Shown piece by piece: positions 1 to 8,924 of a DNA stretch of 64,000 nt. The notes below the pieces were generated by a model. The model searched no databases. It saw only the letters and a program-made list of their open reading frames with translations, and had not been told where the DNA came from. How positions within the stretch are numbered: the first letter of the stretch is position 1; the number at the start of each line of letters is the position of its first letter. The position numbers and the translations under genes are program-made. The stretch comes from DASUPK01 sp963744105 (GTDB taxonomy: Bacteria; Actinomycetota; Thermoleophilia; Solirubrobacterales; 70-9), in NCBI GenBank assembly GCA_963744105.1, contig CAVUSJ010000010.1, positions 62,001 through 126,000 of the forward strand, in the 5' to 3' direction.

Positions 1-1
1 C

Positions 2-997
2 AAGGCGGCGGCCGCCCGCGCCTTCGCGGCGGAGCTGCTGGCCGAGGGCGCCTCCGATCCCGGCGACGCCCGCCGCCGCGCGCTGCTCGATCCCTCGCCC
101 CACCCGGACCTCGCCTGGCTGCGCCCGCCCGGCGCTCAGCACCTGGTCGAGGACGTCCGGGAGTCGGTGATCCGCGCCTCGAGTCTCAGCCCGGCCGAGG
201 GCCGGCGCCGCGTCTTCGTGATCGAGGAGGCGGAGGACCTCCGCGACGAGAGCCAGAACGCGCTGCTCAAGACGCTCGAGGAGCCCGCGCCGTTCGCCCA
301 TCTGATCCTGATCTGCTCCGAGCCCGAGCAGCTCGCCGAGACGATCCTCTCGCGCTGCGCGCCGGTCGAGTTCGGTCCGCTCTCGCCGGACGCGGTGCTC
401 GAGGCGCTGGGGGTCGGCGCCGAGGGGGAGGCGGCGGCTCGCCTGAGCGGCGGGGACGTCGAGCTCGCTCGCCTCCTGGTCAGCGAGCCGGGGAAGGCGC
501 TCCGCGCGACAGCAGAGGCCGCCGCCCGCGCAGCGCGCTCGCCGCAGCCCCCGCCCGAGCCCTGGCGCGGGTTGCTCGACGCGGCGAGCCAGGCGGGAGA
601 GGAGGCCGGCGCGGCTGAGGAGAAGCGCCTGTTGGAGGAGGCAGAGGCGATGGCCAAGCGCGGGCGCAAGAGCAAGCTCACCCGCGAGGCGACCGAGCAG
701 GTGAGGCGGACCGAGAGGCGGGCCCGCACCCAGGCACTCGACCTCGGTCTCGCGATCTGCTGCGCCTGGTACCGGGACCTGACCGCCGTCGCCTCCGGGG
801 CCGACGAGGTGGTGCTGAACGCCGACCGCCGGGCGGAGCTGGCCGAGGACGCGGACGGGCTCGATCCGGCGCGGGCGCGGGAGGCGGTCGAGTGGGTGCT
901 CGACACGCGCCGACGCCTGCGGGTGAACGTCTCGGAGGAGCTCGCCCTCGAGGCGCTCTGGCTCCGCCTCGCCGCGGCACTTTCACCACGAGTGTGA
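2..997 (+). CDS. holB: DNA polymerase III delta' subunit, 5' end outside window
   Basis: Clamp-loader subunit that, with tau/gamma and delta, opens the beta sliding clamp at primed DNA. The reading frame is open from base 2, so the start and the Walker A part lie before the window. The visible part carries the typical AAA+ segment: VFVIEEAEDL (Walker B-like, normally D/E variants), SQNALLKTLEEP (the signature shared by DnaX and HolB) and ILICSEPEQL followed by TILSRC (sensor 1 and the following RC). The C-terminal half is a helical collar-like region that diverges from Proteobacteria, as usual for Actinobacteria. It ends with TGA at 995-997, 24 nt before the histidine kinase gene on the same strand. 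Family is well supported; only the missing N-terminus limits the call. Confidence 0.9.
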   Translation, partial: KAAAARAFAAELLAEGASDPGDARRRALLDPSPHPDLAWLRPPGAQHLVEDVRESVIRASSLSPAEGRRRVFVIEEAEDLRDESQNALLKTLEEPAPFAHLILICSEPEQLAETILSRCAPVEFGPLSPDAVLEALGVGAEGEAAARLSGGDVELARLLVSEPGKALRATAEAAARAARSPQPPPEPWRGLLDAASQAGEEAGAAEEKRLLEEAEAMAKRGRKSKLTREATEQVRRTERRARTQALDLGLAICCAWYRDLTAVASGADEVVLNADRRAELAEDADGLDPARAREAVEWVLDTRRRLRVNVSEELALEALWLRLAAALSPRV

Positions 998-1021
998 GCG
1001 ACCGGTAACAATCTGCTGACC

Positions 1022-2754
1022 ATGGCTGCTGCCACCCCTAGGGGCACGAGGGGCGGGGAGAAGGGCCGCCGGATACCGATGCGACTCTGGCTCGGCGCCG
1101 CCTTCGCACTCGTCACGCTGATCACCGCCGCGTCGGTGTACGTCTTCGTGGACGACTCCTCGGGCCGGACCCTCCAAAGCCAGTCCGCCGACCTCGCCGT
1201 CGGGCGGACGGCGAGCCTGGCCGACGACCTCGGCAAGGTCGACAAGCTGCACGCCGCCGCACTGCTCGCCCAGGCCAACACCGGGAACTTCGAAGCCTGG
1301 GCGATCAACCGCCACGGCAACGCGCTCGCGGCCGGCCAGGACCTGGCGGCGCTCGCCGTCGTGTCGCAGAAGGGCGAGGCGGTCCGCGTGGCCCTCGGCA
1401 ACCGGCGCTACAAGGCGAGCCTGCCCGGCAACGTGACCGTGGCGGCCGCTCCGATCTTCGGGACGAGCAAGGTGAGGGGCGCGCTGGTGGTTCGCGCGGA
1501 TCCGCCTCCCGCGCTGACCCGGGCCTTCGACCAGCTGCGTGGCGACCGGCTTCGGGCCCTGCTGATCGCGATCGCGATCGGAGTCCTGGTCGGCTTCCTC
1601 GTCTCCTCCCTGATCGCGATCCGGGTGAGGCGGCTGGCGGACGCCGCCGAGGCGATGGCCGCCGGCAACTTCGACGTGTCGCTTCGCCCGGGCGGCAGCG
1701 ACGAGATCGGTGACCTGACGCGGTCCCTGGACTCGATGCGCGCCGAGTTGCGCGAGACCTTCAACCTGCTCAACACCGAGCGCGACCGGCTCTCGGCGAT
1801 CTTCGACGGTCTCATGGAAGCCGTGATCGTGGTCGGCGAGGACGGCGGGGTGCGCTTCGCCAACTCCGCCGCCGACCGTCTGGTCCGCGACGGTCAGCCC
1901 GCCGCCGCGTTGATCCCGTCGCTCCGGCGCGCGGCGGATCGCGGCTCGGCCGAGATCCCGGTCCTCTCCATCGACGGGCGCGTCTACGGGGTGCAGGCGC
2001 GCCGGGTCGCGGCGGAGCACGCGGTGCTGCTCGTCGTCCGCGACCGGACCGACGAGCTCAAGCGCGAAGAGGCCGAGCGCGAGTTCGTCTCGAACGCCGC
2101 GCACGAGCTGCGCAATCCGCTGGCGGGGATCTCCAGCGGGATCGAGGTGCTGCGGGGCGGGGCCAAGGACGATCCCGATGCCCGCGATCGCTTCCTGGCC
2201 AGGGTGGCGGCGGACGCGGAGCGCATGACCCGCCTCACGCAGTCGCTCCTCACCCTCGCCCGGGTAGAGGCCGCGGGCGAGCGCGACGAGGCTCAGGTCG
2301 TCGACGTCTCCCTCGCGGCCGAGGAGGCCGCCGCGGCCGTCACGGCGCCCGACGGCGTCGAGCTCGGCACCGACATCGAGCCGGATCTCGTGGCGAAGGG
2401 CGATCCGGTGCTCCTGCGGCAGGTGATGATCGGCCTCCTCACCAACGCCTGTGCCCACACCCCTCCGCCCGGCACGGTTACCCTTCGCGCCTCACGGGGG
2501 GAGGAGAAGACCGTGACTATCGAAGTCCAGGACACCGGGAAGGGAATTCCGCCCGAAGAGCAGGACCGCGTCTTCGAGCGGTTCTATCGGGGCTCAGCCA
2601 CCCACGAGACCGAGGGCTTCGGCCTCGGCCTCTCGATCGCGAAGCGGATGGTGGACGTCATGAACGGTGAGATCGGCCTCCGCTCGGTGCCCGGCGAGGG
2701 CAGCACCTTCTGGGTGCGCCTGCGCGCCGCCAAGCCGACCCCCACTCCGGTGGC

Positions 2755-2758
<4 letters not shown>
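1022..2758 (+). CDS. Membrane sensor histidine kinase (HAMP, PAS-like, HisKA, HATPase)
   Basis: Senses an extracytoplasmic signal and phosphorylates the response regulator encoded next door. 578 aa. Transmembrane segments lie at about 22-43 and 178-200 with a sensor domain of roughly 135 residues between them. A HAMP linker follows at 201-255, then a PAS-like stretch at 256-345. The H-box AAHELRNPL places the phospho-acceptor at His361. The N-box is at about 473-480 (LLTNACAH), the G1 box DTGKGI at 504-509, the F-box FERFYRG at 518-524 and the G2 box GFGLGLSIAK at 532-541, so all kinase motifs are present. The start may instead be the ATG at 1079, just before the first membrane segment. It overlaps the regulator gene by 4 nt (ATGA), so the two are co-translated. 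Signal unknown. Confidence 0.93.
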
Positions 2759-3471
<713 letters not shown>

Positions 3472-3651
3472 CTAGACGGTGAGGTGGTACCCGCCGCGGT
3501 ACTGAGCGGGGCCGCCGACGATCTGGTTCGGGGGTGCGTAGACCTGGATCGCTGAGGGCGTGAGGCTGATGCCGGTGCCACCGGGGCGCTCCTGGGTGCT
3601 CGGCGTCGACGAGAGCCTGGCGTTCAGATTCTGAGTCGAGTTCGGTGGCAT
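3472..3651 (-). CDS. Small 59-aa peptide of unknown function
   Basis: Short gene convergent with the response regulator: its TAG abuts the regulator stop with no gap. The start ATG at 3651 is preceded on the minus strand by GAGGAG about 8 nt upstream, a very good Shine-Dalgarno, which is the main reason to accept the gene; a longer in-frame start at 3714 lacks this. The product is polar and rich in Pro, Gly, Gln, Ser and Thr, has no Cys, no signal peptide and no membrane segment, and ends in a Gly/Tyr-rich tail with two GG pairs (VGGPAQYRGGYHLTV). No family recognised. It could be a small structural or regulatory peptide; a RiPP precursor was considered but there is no maturation enzyme nearby. 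Confidence 0.55.
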   Translation of the reverse strand: MPPNSTQNLNARLSSTPSTQERPGGTGISLTPSAIQVYAPPNQIVGGPAQYRGGYHLTV

Positions 3652-3753
3652 TTCCAATCTCCTCTTCGCCGTCTTGCATCGGCCACCTTCTTCGAATCCT
3701 TGAACCCCTGCCATGGGGCAAACCCCTCGACGTGCGTCGGTAATTGACCCGGA

Positions 3754-4170
3754 CTAGAGGTTGGCGAGCTTGCAGCCCACCGGCACCGAGCCGCTCGCCG
3801 GGCCGACGGGAGCGCCGGAGGTCCAGGTGTAGCGGAGCTTCGTGAAGAGGCGCTGGCCGTTGGAGCAGGTCCGCGGCTTTGTGAGCAGCAGCTGCATGGG
3901 CGCGTTCTTGGTTGTGCCGTGCACGCAGTCGGGGGTGCAGTCGTTGACCTGGCCGGTCCCGGTGCCGAGCGCGGACTTGCGCGTCCAGCTCGACCAGGTC
4001 ATCTCCCGCGCGCCCAGGCTGGCGTCGCCGCAGGCGATGATCACGTTGATCGGCTTGAACTTCGCCTTCGCGCAGTTGCTGATCAGCAGCGGCCGTTTAC
4101 CGCCCGCATCCGCCGTCGTGACGCCGACCGCGAGGATCGCCAGCAGCGCGAGAGTGAGCATCCTCTTCAC
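3754..4170 (-). CDS. Secreted Cys-containing protein, conserved actinobacterial type
   Basis: 138-aa exported protein of unknown function. An N-terminal signal peptide is clear (MKRMLTLALLAILAVGV, cleavage probably after TADA around residue 22). The mature part has six cysteines in a pattern seen in many small secreted actinobacterial proteins: an NCAKAKFKP stretch, ACGD, then a WSSW core, DCTPDC and later CSNG and VGCK, presumably forming disulfides outside the cell. The WSSW region probably forms a small beta domain. The gene stands alone on the minus strand, 21 nt downstream of the enoyl-CoA hydratase gene on the same strand. Function is not known from the family. Confidence 0.75.
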   Translation of the reverse strand: MKRMLTLALLAILAVGVTTADAGGKRPLLISNCAKAKFKPINVIIACGDASLGAREMTWSSWTRKSALGTGTGQVNDCTPDCVHGTTKNAPMQLLLTKPRTCSNGQRLFTKLRYTWTSGAPVGPASGSVPVGCKLANL

Positions 4171-4191
4171 GGCGCAAACCTTACCCGCGGG

Positions 4192-4959
4192 TCAGCGGCC
4201 CTTCCAGTCGGGGTCGCGCTTCTCGGCGAAGGCGGTGGCGCCCTCGATCGCGTCCTCGGAGCTGAACACCGGCGTGACGATCTCGCCCTGCTTGGCCCAG
4301 AAGGTCTCGTCGTCCCAGGAGCCCTGCTGGTTGAGGATCGTCTTCGAGGCCGCGGTGGCGAGAGGGGCATTCGCCGCGACCTCCTCGGCGAGCTCGAGCG
4401 CGACGTCGAGCGCCTTGCCGGGATCCGCCAGGCGGTTGACGAGGCCGAGCTCCGCGCCGCGCTCCGCGGTGATCGTGTCGCCCGTGAGGGCGAGCTCCAT
4501 CGCGATCGCCGCCGGCACGCGGCGCGGCAGCTGGCGAAGGGCGCCGCCCGCTGCGACCAGGCCGCGCTTCGCCTCAGGGATGCCCAGCTTCGCCCCCTTG
4601 GCCGCGACGATCAGGTCGCAGGCCAGGGCTATCTCGAGGCCGCCCGCGACGGCGAAGCCCTCGATGGCCGCGATCAGCGGCTTGGCGGCGGGCTTCTGCA
4701 CGATGCCCGCGAAGCCACGGTCGCCCGCCCAGGGCCGCTCCCCGGTGGCGAACGCCTTCAGGTCCATCCCAGAGCTGAAGCCCTTGCCCTCGCCGGCGAT
4801 CACACCGACGCTGAGCTCATCGGCCGCGTCGAGCTCGTCGAGCGCGGCCGCCATGCCTTCTGCCATGGCCAGGTTGACGGCGTTGCGGGCGTCGGGCCGG
4901 TTCAGGGTGATCAGCAGGACCCGGTCGCGGCGCTCGGTGAGCAGCGGCTGATCGTTCAC
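4192..4959 (-). CDS. Enoyl-CoA hydratase/isomerase (crotonase family)
   Basis: Crotonase-fold enzyme acting on acyl-CoA thioesters, most likely hydrating trans-2-enoyl-CoA in fatty acid or amino acid breakdown. 255 aa from the GTG at 4959. An upstream in-frame ATG at 5022 would lie inside the tRNA gene and is rejected. Visible family signatures are LITLNRPDARNAV, the oxyanion-hole stretch GKGFSSGMDL, AGGLEIALACDL with the first catalytic Glu position, and GIPEAKRG with the second, followed by LTGDTITA and GLVNRL. Both glutamates needed for hydratase chemistry appear present, favouring a hydratase over an isomerase. No other beta-oxidation gene lies beside it, so the substrate is open. Confidence 0.88.
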   Translation of the reverse strand: MNDQPLLTERRDRVLLITLNRPDARNAVNLAMAEGMAAALDELDAADELSVGVIAGEGKGFSSGMDLKAFATGERPWAGDRGFAGIVQKPAAKPLIAAIEGFAVAGGLEIALACDLIVAAKGAKLGIPEAKRGLVAAGGALRQLPRRVPAAIAMELALTGDTITAERGAELGLVNRLADPGKALDVALELAEEVAANAPLATAASKTILNQQGSWDDETFWAKQGEIVTPVFSSEDAIEGATAFAEKRDPDWKGR

Positions 4960-4995
4960 GGGACGGGACCCTACAATCGCGCGTGCGTTGAGCGC

Positions 4996-5068
4996 GCCCA
5001 GGTAGCTCAGTTGGTAGAGCACATCTCTCGTAAAGATGAGGTCGCCGGTTCGAGCCCGGCCCTGGGCT
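4996..5068 (+). tRNA. tRNA-Thr, anticodon CGU
   Basis: Full cloverleaf read from the sequence: acceptor GCCCAGG (4996-5002) pairs with CCTGGGC (5061-5067), the discriminator is T5068, the D-arm has stem GCTC/GAGC, the anticodon stem is CATCT/AGATG with loop CTCGTAA giving anticodon CGT, and the T-arm is GCCGG/CCGGC around TTCGAGC. The 3' CCA is not encoded. It reads ACG codons, common in such GC-rich genomes. It is divergent from the enoyl-CoA hydratase gene, 36 nt away. Confidence 0.95.
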
Positions 5069-5133
5069 TCACCTCTTGCTTTAGTGACGCCCCGGGCGCG
5101 GCGGCATTTGAAGCGGCACCGCCCGTCGTCGGT

Positions 5134-5559
5134 CTAAGCGGCGCGCCTTCCGAAGGTGCGCTCGCGGTGACAGTTGGCGCAAACGAGTTCGCAGTTCTCC
5201 AATTCGGCCAGGATCCGCTTCTTGGAGTGCGCCGCGCGCCGGGTGTCCGCCAAGACCAGCGTTTTTACGGCCCCAGGCAAGTGATCCCACTCCATGACGT
5301 AAGGCGGATAGGTCCGGCCGCAGTCCGCACAAGGCTTTCCCTCTTTCAATGAGTCAAGCCAGGCGACGTGCGTCTTACGGTCGGCCCGAACCTTCGCCTG
5401 CCGCCTCGCCTTGTTGGCGCGGTACCAGGCAGCGTCGTACTCCTTCTGGCATGCACGGCAGTACGACTGGTGGCCATTGCCACATCGGGCGAACTCGGAG
5501 ATAGGAAGGTCTTGGCGGCATCGGCCACATCGCCGTGTTTCTTCGTCTGACCTGTCCAT
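5134..5559 (-). CDS. HNH endonuclease-like protein with zinc-binding Cys pairs
   Basis: 141-aa protein likely to cut or bind nucleic acid. The N-terminal part has a Cys cluster (CGRCR near residue 14, then YCRACQ) of the zinc-ribbon kind. A basic linker rich in Arg/Lys follows. The C-terminal HNH-like part has CADCGRTYPP, then MEWDHLPG with the metal-binding Asp-His, and finally LVCANCHRERTFGR with Cys-x-x-Cys-His. The start ATG at 5559 was chosen because the frame upstream reads into non-coding sequence. The gene sits 65 bp past tRNA-Thr on the opposite strand. Such free-standing HNH proteins occur in phages and as host genes; no integrase or phage gene is present here. Confidence 0.8.
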   Translation of the reverse strand: MDRSDEETRRCGRCRQDLPISEFARCGNGHQSYCRACQKEYDAAWYRANKARRQAKVRADRKTHVAWLDSLKEGKPCADCGRTYPPYVMEWDHLPGAVKTLVLADTRRAAHSKKRILAELENCELVCANCHRERTFGRRAA

Positions 5560-5655
5560 GTCTCGGGCCTTCGCTTGTCTAAGAACCGAAGCTAGGCGGT
5601 TAGGCGGACGTTTGCCACATCCGGTTGTAGGGTGCTGTGAGAGGAGAGGCACGAT

Positions 5656-8097
5656 TTGAGAGGGAGCTCGAAGCTGGCAGCGGTGTTCGTCGCGGTGATC
5701 TGCCTCGGCGGGCTCGCCTTTGCGTTGCCCGGCGGCGCCGGAGCGGCGAAGGGGAAGGGGAAGGACGTCGTTCCCCTCGGCACCAGCCAGACGAAGCTCC
5801 TGAAGCACGGGCTGCGGGTTCGCCTTCCCGCGAAGCACCCGAAGGGAATGAAGGTCAGGGCGACGTCGAGCACCTTCGACGACCCCACCCCCGTGCCGCT
5901 GACGAAGGTCGGCCGCGCGCGCAAGCACAAGCGGATCGTGCGGCTCCGGCTCACGAAGGCCGGCAAGGCCGCCGTGGCGAGCTGTGAGGCGCGGACCATC
6001 CAGGTCCGAGCGGGCAAGCGGACTGGGAGTGCGGCGCTGGTGCGGAACACGCCTGCCTGCAGCCCAAAGCCGATCGACCTGAGCCGCGCGAGCGACTGCG
6101 ACTTCATCGGCCAGCAGCAGGGCTCGCTCTGTCTGCTGCCTTTTCCCGACGACTACTACACGGTCGCCGACCCCTCGACCGCGACCGGCCGCCGGATCGA
6201 CCTCCACGCGGGCGGGATGCCGAAGAACGCCTCGAGCGTTCCGATCGACCCCTCGTCCTACAACCTGAACGACGGATTCAGCCCTGGGGCGGGGATGGTC
6301 GTCCGGGTTCCCGGCCTGGACAACCCGGCCGCCTTGGCGCAGACGAACGCCGTCCCGATCAATCACCTCGGCCGCTTCTCCGAGCCCGATCAGCCCGTCG
6401 TGGTCATCGACGCGACGACCGGCCAGCGCTGGCCGATCTGGGTGGAGATTGACTCCAACGCGAGCGGGCCCTCCAGCACCGCGCTCGAGATCCACCCGGC
6501 GGTGAACTTCGCATCCGGCCATCGCTACGTCGTGGCGATGCGCAACCTGAAGGACTCCGCGGGACAGACGATCCCGGCCCCGGAGGGCTTCCGCTACTAC
6601 CGCGATCAGCTCTCCTCGAGCCAGGGCCCGATCAACGCTCAGAGGGCACGGTTCGAGTCGATCTTCAACACCCTCCGCGGAGCGGGGATCAGGCGATCGA
6701 ACCTCTACCTGGCCTGGGACTTCACCGTCGCGACCGACGAGAACATCGCGGCCCGGGAGCTCCACATCCGCGATAACGCCCTCGCGACGCTCGGCGACAC
6801 CACCCCGGGCAACGGCACGATGGACGGAAGCGCGCCGTCTTTCACGGTCGGCCCGGTCGATACGAACCCGTCGACCGACATCGCCCGCCGGGTGCGCGGC
6901 ACCTACACCGTCCCCTGTTACCTGTTCCCGAGCTGTGCGGCCGGCGGCTCCTTCAACCTCGGTCCGGACGGGCTGCCGATCCGCAACGGCGACTGGACCG
7001 CGAACTTCGACTGCATCATTCCCCACAGCGCCGTGGACGTCAGCCCGGCGCCGGGTCGGCCGGCCATCTACGGGCACGGCCTCTTCGGCAGCGCCTCGGA
7101 GGTGTTCAACGCGGACATCCAGCAGCAGCTCGCCAACACCTACGACTTCGTCCTCTGCGCGACTGACGAGATCGGCATGTCCAACGGCGACCTGGGCAAC
7201 ACGGCGGGGATCCTCACCGACCTGTCCAAGTTCCCGCAGCTGGCCGACCGCCTCCAGCAGGGGCTGCTCGACGAGATCTTCCTCGGCCGGCTGATGGGGA
7301 TGCCCACCGGCTTCAACAGCGACGTCGCGTTCCACGTCGACGGGAGCACGCTGGGCAGCAACCCGGTGATCGACACCTCGAACCTCTACTACCAGGGGTC
7401 GAGCCAGGGCGGGATCATGGGCGGCGCTCTGACGGCGGTGGACCCCGACTTCACTCGCTCGGTCCTCAACGTCCCGGCGATGAACTACTCGGTGCTCCTG
7501 CCGCGCTCGGTCGACTACGACTCCTTCGCGTTGCTCTTGAACGGCGCCTACACCGATCCGCTCGAGCGGCCCCTGCTGCTCTCGCTGATCCAGATGCTCT
7601 GGGACCGTGGCGAGCCCGACGGCTACGCCCACCGGATGACGAGCAACCCGTTCCCCGGCAACCCGGCGCACAAGGTGCTGATGAACATCGCGCTCGGCGA
7701 CCACCAGGTGACCAACTTCCAGTCCGACGTGGAGGCCCGGACGATCGGAGCCTCGACGCACACGCCGATCCTCGACCCCGGGCGCTGGCCCGACAACGAC
7801 ATCCTCTGGAACGTCCCTGCGATCACGTCCTATCCGTTCGACGGCTCCGCCGCCATCTACGGCGACATCGGACCGATCCGCCCGAACCCGAGCCCACCGC
7901 CGACCGAGATCGGGGTGTCCCCGCCGCCGTTCACGAACACCCCTAATCGCGCCGGTGAGGACCCGCATGGAGCGCCGCGCGGCGCGCCGCTGGCGCTGCA
8001 GCTGATCTCCGACTTCCTCAAGCCCACGGGCGCGATCACGAACGTCTGCGGCGCGAGCCCCTGCTACGCGGGCGGCTACACCGGCCCCGGTCCCTAG
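5656..8097 (+). CDS. Large secreted alpha/beta-hydrolase-like protein
   Basis: 813-aa exported protein, probably an esterase or lipase. Translation starts at a TTG (5656) with a strong GAGGAG ribosome-binding site about 9 nt upstream. A signal peptide covers about residues 1-31, followed by a Lys-rich stretch and Cys-containing beta-rich regions. The hydrolase part is at about 455-700: GHGLFG at 473-478 (oxyanion-type loop), nucleophile elbow GSSQGG with Ser583, and GDHQV at 681-685, which could hold the acid and His. A proline-rich region (about 741-760) and a Cys-containing tail follow. A precise family and substrate are not recognised. Its stop overlaps the convergent protease gene by 4 nt. 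Confidence 0.75.
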   Translation: MRGSSKLAAVFVAVICLGGLAFALPGGAGAAKGKGKDVVPLGTSQTKLLKHGLRVRLPAKHPKGMKVRATSSTFDDPTPVPLTKVGRARKHKRIVRLRLTKAGKAAVASCEARTIQVRAGKRTGSAALVRNTPACSPKPIDLSRASDCDFIGQQQGSLCLLPFPDDYYTVADPSTATGRRIDLHAGGMPKNASSVPIDPSSYNLNDGFSPGAGMVVRVPGLDNPAALAQTNAVPINHLGRFSEPDQPVVVIDATTGQRWPIWVEIDSNASGPSSTALEIHPAVNFASGHRYVVAMRNLKDSAGQTIPAPEGFRYYRDQLSSSQGPINAQRARFESIFNTLRGAGIRRSNLYLAWDFTVATDENIAARELHIRDNALATLGDTTPGNGTMDGSAPSFTVGPVDTNPSTDIARRVRGTYTVPCYLFPSCAAGGSFNLGPDGLPIRNGDWTANFDCIIPHSAVDVSPAPGRPAIYGHGLFGSASEVFNADIQQQLANTYDFVLCATDEIGMSNGDLGNTAGILTDLSKFPQLADRLQQGLLDEIFLGRLMGMPTGFNSDVAFHVDGSTLGSNPVIDTSNLYYQGSSQGGIMGGALTAVDPDFTRSVLNVPAMNYSVLLPRSVDYDSFALLLNGAYTDPLERPLLLSLIQMLWDRGEPDGYAHRMTSNPFPGNPAHKVLMNIALGDHQVTNFQSDVEARTIGASTHTPILDPGRWPDNDILWNVPAITSYPFDGSAAIYGDIGPIRPNPSPPPTEIGVSPPPFTNTPNRAGEDPHGAPRGAPLALQLISDFLKPTGAITNVCGASPCYAGGYTGPGP

Positions 8098-8918
8098 CCG
8101 ATCGCCCTCTCGATGAATCCGAGGCGGTCAGCGACTCGGGCGTAGATGCTGGCGCCGCCCAGGCCGCACGGGAAGACGCCGGCGCTCACGGCCCCGATCA
8201 GGCGCGGGCCGTTCGGCGTGTCGGCGACCAGCGGCCCGCCGCTGTCGCCCTCGCAGGATGTGGTCCGGTAGGGGAGCCGGCTTCGGGTCCGACGGATCCG
8301 CTTGCCAAGCGCGCAGATCATCGAGGCCTGTTGGAAGCCCCGCGACTTGCCGTACTCGCGGTCGCATTTGCGCGCCGGGTAGACGCGCTCCTTGGTGGTC
8401 TTGAGCCGGCGGGCGACGTTGAAGCCCCAGGCGCTGCGGGTGCCCCAGCCGGCGGAGCGGACGATGCTGCCCGGCCTCATCGCCGCCCTGGACTCCGCCT
8501 TGGTGGCGAGGACGATCGGCTGGGCGTCGGGCACGCTCGCCAGCGTCAGCACGGAGAAGTCCTGTGAGTCCTTGCGCCCGTTGTAGGCGGGGTCCACCGC
8601 GACCGCGGTCACCTTGATCCGGGGCCTGCGCTGCTTCGGCGTGATCCAGGGGCTGCCCGCGAGGACCGAGAGCTGCTTGCGCTTGCCGCCCTTCACGCAG
8701 TGGGCCGCCGTCAGCACCTTGTCGGGGGCAATCAGCGATCCGCTGCAGATGAAGCGCCGCTTCTGGGTGAGCGCGACGGCGAACTGCCAGCCGGCCGCAT
8801 TGGCCTTGCCGCCGCCGACGATCCGCGGCGAGGTTCCCGCTGCTGCGCCGCCCGCCGTCGCCAGGACGGCGGCGGCGATCGCCAGAGCGACGCCCCCTAG
8901 ACGCCAACGCCGGCTCAC
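8094..8918 (-). CDS. Secreted S1-family serine protease (chymotrypsin fold)
   Basis: 274-aa extracellular protease. The signal peptide ends near residue 27 and a short propeptide ends at Arg31/Arg32-IVGG, the classic zymogen activation site. The triad is complete: His73 (TAAHC), Asp120 (SQDFSVL) and Ser226 (GDSGGP). Cysteines flank the His and Ser as in trypsin-like enzymes. The residue at the S1-pocket position (trypsin Asp189, six before the Ser) is Thr220 (TSCEGDSGG), so specificity is unlikely to be for Arg/Lys and is more chymotrypsin- or elastase-like; this follows from family structure, not from data here. It is convergent with the large secreted hydrolase. Confidence 0.92.
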   Translation of the reverse strand: MSRRWRLGGVALAIAAAVLATAGGAAAGTSPRIVGGGKANAAGWQFAVALTQKRRFICSGSLIAPDKVLTAAHCVKGGKRKQLSVLAGSPWITPKQRRPRIKVTAVAVDPAYNGRKDSQDFSVLTLASVPDAQPIVLATKAESRAAMRPGSIVRSAGWGTRSAWGFNVARRLKTTKERVYPARKCDREYGKSRGFQQASMICALGKRIRRTRSRLPYRTTSCEGDSGGPLVADTPNGPRLIGAVSAGVFPCGLGGASIYARVADRLGFIERAIG

Positions 8919-8924
8919 CGCGAG

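Noticed and set aside
3472..3651. RiPP precursor
   Set aside because: No radical SAM, lanthipeptide, lasso, YcaO or peptidase-transporter gene in the window; kept only as an unknown small protein.
4960..5022. ATG at 5022 as start of the enoyl-CoA hydratase
   Set aside because: The extension would lie inside the tRNA-Thr gene; the GTG at 4959 gives the family's normal N-terminus.
4996..5559. Integrated element at tRNA-Thr marked by the HNH gene
   Set aside because: No integrase, no repeated tRNA 3' end seen nearby, and flanking genes look like ordinary chromosome.
5134..7968. 944-codon minus-strand open frame opposite the large secreted hydrolase
   Set aside because: Only the last ~141 codons (HNH part, 5134-5559) read like protein; the rest is antisense to a gene with signal peptide and nucleophile elbow and is Arg/Gly/Val-biased as expected of high-GC shadows.
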